Positions 6,359 through 9,238 of a DNA stretch of 9,238 bases are shown here, piece by piece. The DNA comes from Acidobacteriota bacterium (GTDB taxonomy: Bacteria > Acidobacteriota > Vicinamibacteria > Vicinamibacterales > 2-12-FULL-66-21), in NCBI GenBank assembly GCA_013362195.1, contig JABFWM010000048.1, positions 1-9,238 of the forward strand, written 5' to 3'. Made by a program: the position numbers and the translations under genes. Position 1 is the stretch's first letter. Every line of letters starts with the position of its first letter. Under the pieces are notes generated by a model that saw only the letters and a list, made by a program, of their open reading frames with translations, did no database searches and was not told where the DNA came from.

Positions 6359-6883
6359 ATGAAACGTTGTGCCATCCTCGTCGCCGGTACGCTGCTCGTG
6401 TCGGCAGGAATCGCGTCCGCCCAGAACGTCAACGACGCGCAGATCGCGTCGATTGTCGTGACGGCGAACCAGGTCGACATCGACGCGGGCAAGCTCGCCA
6501 GCAGCAAGGCGGCCAATCCTGAGGTCAAGAAATTCGGGCAGCTGATGGTGACCGACCACACGGGCGTCAACAAGTCGGCGACCGACCTGGTCAAGAAGCT
6601 CAAGGTCACGCCGGAAGACAACGCCACCAGCAAGAGCATCAAGAGCGGCGGTGACGAGAACCTCGCGAAGCTGAAGAAGCTCCGCGGCGCGGAGTTCGAC
6701 AAGGCGTACGTCGATCACGAGGTCGAGTACCACCAGCAGGTGCTGGACGCCATGGACAAGACGCTGATCCCCAGCGCGCAGAACGCCGAGCTCAAGGCGC
6801 TGCTGGTGAAGGTCCGTCCGGCGTTCGTGGCGCACCTCGAGCACGCCAAGCAGGTGCAGTCCTCGCTCGGGAAATCGAAGTGA
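6359..6883 (+). CDS. Exported DUF4142 (ferritin-like helical bundle) protein
   Basis: The product has 174 residues. A signal peptide (1-21, ending IASAQ) precedes a purely helical mature protein: DAQIASIVVTANQVDIDAG (26-44), the family hallmark VKKFGQLMVTDHTGVN (56-71), and the paired-His segment FDKAYVDHEVEYHQQVLD (113-130), then a last helix with VAHLEHAKQ (157-165). The recurrent acidic and His residues (H67, H120, E121, H125, H159, H162) sit where a ferritin-like four-helix bundle could hold metal, but binding has not been shown for this family to my knowledge. The ATG at 6359 was preferred over one at 6347 because GGAGAG precedes it and the signal peptide then begins MKRC. Its stop overlaps the GTG of the cupredoxin gene, and it sits under an ECF-type promoter, suggesting an envelope redox or metal stress role. 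Confidence 0.88.
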   Translation: MKRCAILVAGTLLVSAGIASAQNVNDAQIASIVVTANQVDIDAGKLASSKAANPEVKKFGQLMVTDHTGVNKSATDLVKKLKVTPEDNATSKSIKSGGDENLAKLKKLRGAEFDKAYVDHEVEYHQQVLDAMDKTLIPSAQNAELKALLVKVRPAFVAHLEHAKQVQSSLGKSK

Positions 6884-7245
6884 GCGCTTCCCCGGCGGTT
6901 CGCGGCGTGCGTGTGCGCCGCGTGATCGTGGGCATCGTCCTGGCCGTGCTGACCCTCAGCGTCGGCCAGGACGCTGGCGCCACGCCGCCGAAACGGCGCA
7001 CGCACACGGTGGTGATGGAGGGGACGCGTTTCCAGCCCGAGACGATCAGCGCCAAGCCCGGCGACACGATCGTGTGGGTGAACAAGGATCTGTTCCCGCA
7101 CAGCGCGACGTCCGCCGCCGGCAAGTTCGACTCGTCGGTCATCGCGGTAGGGGCGTCGTGGAAGTTCACGGCGAAGACGAAGGGCGACTTCGACTACACC
7201 TGCATCTTCCACCCGACCATGAAAGGACGGCTACGCGTCCAGTAG
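6880..7245 (+). CDS. Exported plastocyanin/amicyanin-like cupredoxin
   Basis: The product has 121 residues. An N-terminal positively charged stretch and hydrophobic core (about 12-34) form a signal peptide or anchor. The mature domain has the cupredoxin order: HTVVMEGTRFQPETISAKPGDTIVWVN, then the first copper ligand H74 in FPHSATS, and the C-terminal ligand loop YTCIFHPTMKG with C108, H111 and M114. All four type-1 copper ligands are present, so it should be a small periplasmic blue-copper electron carrier. The GTG start overlaps the DUF4142 stop as GTGA; a second in-frame GTG at 6907 is possible. Being co-transcribed with DUF4142 under the ECF promoter, it may exchange electrons with the divergently encoded cytochrome c, which carries the same promoter, but that is inference. 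Confidence 0.9.
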   Translation: MSASPAVRGVRVRRVIVGIVLAVLTLSVGQDAGATPPKRRTHTVVMEGTRFQPETISAKPGDTIVWVNKDLFPHSATSAAGKFDSSVIAVGASWKFTAKTKGDFDYTCIFHPTMKGRLRVQ

Positions 7246-7251
7246 CCGTCC
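7225..7251. terminator. Hairpin at the convergent gene ends
   Basis: GGACGGCTAC (7225-7234) and GTAGCCGTCC (7242-7251) form a perfect 10-bp stem with a 7-base loop. It overlaps the last codons and TAG of the cupredoxin gene and lies 15 bases beyond the DoxX stop. On the minus strand the stem is followed by TTTC, a short U-tract; on the plus strand there is no T-run. It probably ends the minus-strand transcript and perhaps both. Confidence 0.6.
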
Positions 7252-7266
7252 ACGTCCGCGGCCGCC

Positions 7267-7632
7267 TCAGCGCCGATCGACGCTCAGCATCCCGCCGCCG
7301 CGCGCCGCAATGAAGAGGAAGACGAACGCGTAGATCGCGGCCAGCTCGCCCTGGTTCTGGATCGGCCATCCGCCGCGCGGCTGGTGGACCATGAAGTAGG
7401 CAGCGGCCATCTCGCCGCTGCAGATGAACGCCGCCGGCGAGGTGGCCAGCCCGATCATCACCAGCAGCCCGCCGATCAATTCGATCGCCCCGCCGATGCC
7501 GGGCAGCGACGCCAGCGCCATTCGCTGACCGCCGACCAGGCCGAACAGCTTCTGCAGTCCGTGGAACATGAACAGCAGGCCGGCAACGATGCGCAGCAAG
7601 GCGTATGCGGTGGGCTCGAAGCGTTTCAGCAT
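7267..7632 (-). CDS. DoxX family integral membrane protein
   Basis: The product has 121 residues with four predicted membrane helices at about 12-31, 46-64, 66-83 and 96-112. The family pattern is clear: LLRIVAGLLFMFHGLQKLFG (12-31), GGAIELIGGLLVMIGL (47-62), and AYFMVHQPRGGWPIQNQGELAAIY (78-101). DoxX proteins are inner-membrane subunits; some relate to thiosulfate:quinone oxidoreductase, and others act in oxidative-stress complexes. The sequence does not say which applies here. GGAGG lies 10 bases before the ATG. It follows the MFS gene on the same strand after 48 bases, so it may share that operon or have its own promoter, and it converges on the cupredoxin gene with only 21 bases between stops. 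Confidence 0.88.
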   Translation of the reverse strand: MLKRFEPTAYALLRIVAGLLFMFHGLQKLFGLVGGQRMALASLPGIGGAIELIGGLLVMIGLATSPAAFICSGEMAAAYFMVHQPRGGWPIQNQGELAAIYAFVFLFIAARGGGMLSVDRR

Positions 7633-7654
7633 AAGCGTGTGTCCTCCAGCACGG

Positions 7655-7671
7655 GTCCCGCGGCGCGGGAC
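7655..7671. repeat. 17-base GC-rich palindrome between the MFS and DoxX genes
   Basis: GTCCCGCG (7655-7662) and CGCGGGAC (7664-7671) are exact reverse complements around one central G. As RNA it could fold as a 6-bp stem with a 5-base loop, perhaps a weak attenuator or terminator after the MFS gene; as DNA it could be an operator for DoxX. No T-run follows in either direction. Confidence 0.35.
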
Positions 7672-7680
7672 GTGAACACT

Positions 7681-9024
7681 TTATTCCGGCAGCGGCTTGT
7701 CCCTGGTCTCCGGGGCGAACGGCACCGTCGCCAGGCCAATCAGAAACACGAGGCACATGGTCACGCCGGCGTACCGCATCGGATACGCCTGGTGCACGAA
7801 CACGCGGCTCGTGAGCAGGCCGAGGGCGAGCGGCCCCAGCGCGGCGACGAAGCGGCCGACGTTGTAGCAGAACGAGGTGCCCGTGCTGCGCAGCCGCGTC
7901 GGGAACAACTCCGGCAGATAAATCGCATAGCCGCCGAACAGCGCGAGCTGACAGGCGCCCATCAGCGGAATCATCCAGAAGATGTCGTCGAAGCTATCGA
8001 GGTTCCAGAACGTGTAGGCGGTCATCCCCATCGCCGCGAGGAACGCCATCGCGAACGCCTTGCGGCGGCCGACGCGCGCCGTCAGGTGGGTGAAGGCGTA
8101 GATGCCGACGAACGCGCCGAGGTTCTGCAGCAGTGAGGTCACGCCGGTCCAGAACGTCTTGCGGCCGGCCGACAGGTTGGTCTGATCGAGCACCACGCGG
8201 AGCAGATCGACGCTGAAGAACCCGATGCCCCACAGCCCGACGACGCCCGCGAAGGCGAGCAGCATGCCGACGATCGCGTTGTGGCGCCAGCGCGGCGTGC
8301 TGAAGAGCTCCGCGATCGATCCGCGCTTCACGCCTTCGCGCCGCGCCTCGCGCCAGCGCGCCGGCTCCTCCAGCCGCCGCATGATGAACAGGCACAAGAA
8401 CGCCGGCACCGCGCCGACGACGAACATCAGGCGCCACGCCGCACCAATCACGCCGGACTCTTCGAGCGCGCCGAGCGACATCCCCACGAGCGCCGCCAGC
8501 ATGTTGCCCCACGCGGACGACGCCTGGAGCCAGCCCAACGCGTAGGGCCGCGCCTTGTCGGGCAACGATTCCGCGACGAGCGCGACGCCGACGGCGAACT
8601 GCCCGCCGACGCCGAGCCCGGTCAGGAACCGGTAGACCGCGAAGTCCCACACCCCGGTCGAGAGCACGCTGATTCCGGTGAACAGCGAGTAGCACAGGAT
8701 CGTGAAGATCATCGTGCGCACGCGGCCGATGCGATCGCCGAGGATGCCGAAGAACACGCCTCCGGACGCCCACCCGATCATGAACACCATCGTCGCGTAG
8801 CCCGAGTACTCGGCGATGGCGCTGGACGTCGCCCCCGGCCCGAGCAGCTCCGTGATCGCGGGACGCCGCGCCAGCGTGAAGAGCTGCTGATCCATCGTAT
8901 CGAAGAGCCATCCGAGCGACGCGACGATCAGGATGAACCAGTGGGCTCGATTCAGCTCGCGATACCAGGGTGTCCGCGCCGACGAGACCCCGGCGTCGGC
9001 CGTTCGCTCGATGGGGTGAGTCAG
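7681..9024 (-). CDS. MFS transporter, metabolite:H+ symporter type
   Basis: From the CTG start the product has 447 residues and the usual 12-helix MFS layout. Landmarks: LGWLFDTMDQQLF in helix 1 (37-49), with acidic residues typical of organic-acid symporters; the cytoplasmic motif GDRIGR (96-101); YRFLTGLGVGGQFAVG (131-146); the central loop RRLEEPARWREARREG (216-231); VGRRKA in the second half (318-323); PELFPTRLRSTG (371-382); and the C-terminal tail PETRDKPLPE. The sequence suggests a small organic acid or related metabolite as substrate, not identifiable further. No ATG, GTG or TTG occurs in frame between the end of the upstream cytochrome frame and helix 1. The frame reaches back to an ATG at 9141, but that extension would be low-complexity shadow sequence inside the cytochrome gene. 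CTG at 9024-9022 has an ideal ribosome site. Confidence 0.88.
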   Translation of the reverse strand: MTHPIERTADAGVSSARTPWYRELNRAHWFILIVASLGWLFDTMDQQLFTLARRPAITELLGPGATSSAIAEYSGYATMVFMIGWASGGVFFGILGDRIGRVRTMIFTILCYSLFTGISVLSTGVWDFAVYRFLTGLGVGGQFAVGVALVAESLPDKARPYALGWLQASSAWGNMLAALVGMSLGALEESGVIGAAWRLMFVVGAVPAFLCLFIMRRLEEPARWREARREGVKRGSIAELFSTPRWRHNAIVGMLLAFAGVVGLWGIGFFSVDLLRVVLDQTNLSAGRKTFWTGVTSLLQNLGAFVGIYAFTHLTARVGRRKAFAMAFLAAMGMTAYTFWNLDSFDDIFWMIPLMGACQLALFGGYAIYLPELFPTRLRSTGTSFCYNVGRFVAALGPLALGLLTSRVFVHQAYPMRYAGVTMCLVFLIGLATVPFAPETRDKPLPE

Positions 9025-9238
9025 CGCCGTCCTCCGATCTTGGCCAGTTCGTCGTTCGTCCAGGGGCGGGTGCGGCCGGCGGTTTCGGCCCGGACCGCCG
9101 CCACGGCGGCAGCATCGATGGGCGATCCGGTCTGTCCCCACTCGCGGCGGATGTAGGTGAGCACGGCGGCGACCTGATCGTCGGTCAGCCCCGCGCCGAG
9201 CGGCGGCATCAGGCCGACCGATCCTTCCTTGCCGTTCA
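9021..9238 (-). CDS. C-terminal end of a c-type cytochrome domain protein (partial)
   Basis: The last 71 residues are visible; the gene begins beyond the right edge. The segment NGKEGSVGLMPPLGAGLTDDQVAAVLTYIRREWG carries the late part of a class-I cytochrome c: the axial-ligand Met in LMPPL and the closing helix. Then comes the tail GSPIDAAAVAAVRAETAGRTRPWTNDEL, which I recognise from heme domains at the C-terminus of periplasmic dehydrogenases or stand-alone cytochromes in similar bacteria. The CxxCH site would lie upstream, outside the window. It shares an overlapping stop/start with the MFS transporter gene, hinting that the transporter supplies a metabolite oxidised by the enzyme this heme belongs to; that link is inference. 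Confidence 0.75.
   Translation of the reverse strand, partial: NGKEGSVGLMPPLGAGLTDDQVAAVLTYIRREWGQTGSPIDAAAVAAVRAETAGRTRPWTNDELAKIGGRR
9022..9035 (-). promoter_or_regulatory. Ribosome binding site with CTG start of the MFS gene
   Basis: On the minus strand GGAGGA (9035-9030) is followed by five bases (CGGCG) and then CTGA, in which CTG is in frame with the transporter and TGA is the stop of the upstream cytochrome gene. This mirrors the ATGA and GTGA couplings elsewhere in the window, with CTG as the initiator. Confidence 0.6.

Noticed and set aside
7901..7930. Plus-strand GGGAACA followed by ATCGCAT
   Set aside because: The spacing does not place TC 19 bases after AAC, and no plus-strand gene follows.
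7384..9156. Long plus-strand frames opposite the DoxX and MFS genes
   Set aside because: Low-complexity charged sequence without motifs, opposite recognisable membrane proteins.
1..9238. tRNA, rRNA, CRISPR arrays, insertion sequences or phage genes
   Set aside because: No repeat-spacer pattern, transposase, integrase or cloverleaf-like segment was seen.

Overview
The window is compact, high-GC, fully coding bacterial DNA with no RNA genes, insertion sequences or CRISPR arrays. Gene content points to a Gram-negative, respiring soil-type bacterium: several exported c-type cytochromes, a periplasmic quinoprotein, a cupredoxin, a DUF4142 protein and a DoxX membrane protein. The pairing of a quinoprotein with a Gly/Arg-rich diheme cytochrome resembles Acidobacteriota (Vicinamibacteria-like), but there is no marker gene here, so this placement is an inference.

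Left arm (1-5118, all minus strand; transcription runs right to left). In order of transcription: a membrane-anchored monoheme cytochrome c and a small exported DUF5666-like protein (4-base overlap); then, after a 45-base gap carrying a possible sigma-70 promoter, a cyclopropane-fatty-acid-synthase-family methyltransferase and a geranylgeranyl-reductase-type flavoprotein (14-base overlap); then, after 70 bases, a diheme cytochrome c and a quinoprotein (4-base overlap), which runs off the left edge.

Centre (5119-7245). A 315-base divergent control region separates the left arm from a plus-strand block: an ECF sigma factor, a DUF4142 protein and a type-1 copper cupredoxin (GTGA overlap). The most interesting signal is a bipartite promoter motif, GGGAACG-N14-YGCATCRAAT. 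It occurs three times with identical spacing: before the sigma gene itself, before DUF4142-cupredoxin, and on the opposite strand before cytochrome-DUF5666. The layout (AAC, 19 bases, TC) matches E. coli sigma-E-type promoters. I infer an autoregulated ECF regulon that controls an envelope redox/metal module of cytochrome, DUF5666, DUF4142 and cupredoxin. No anti-sigma gene is adjacent.

Right arm (7267-9238, minus strand). The C-terminal end of a cytochrome-c-type protein is followed by an MFS transporter, whose only credible start is a CTG overlapping the upstream stop, and by a DoxX protein. A perfect 10-bp-stem hairpin lies at the convergent end of the cupredoxin and DoxX genes.
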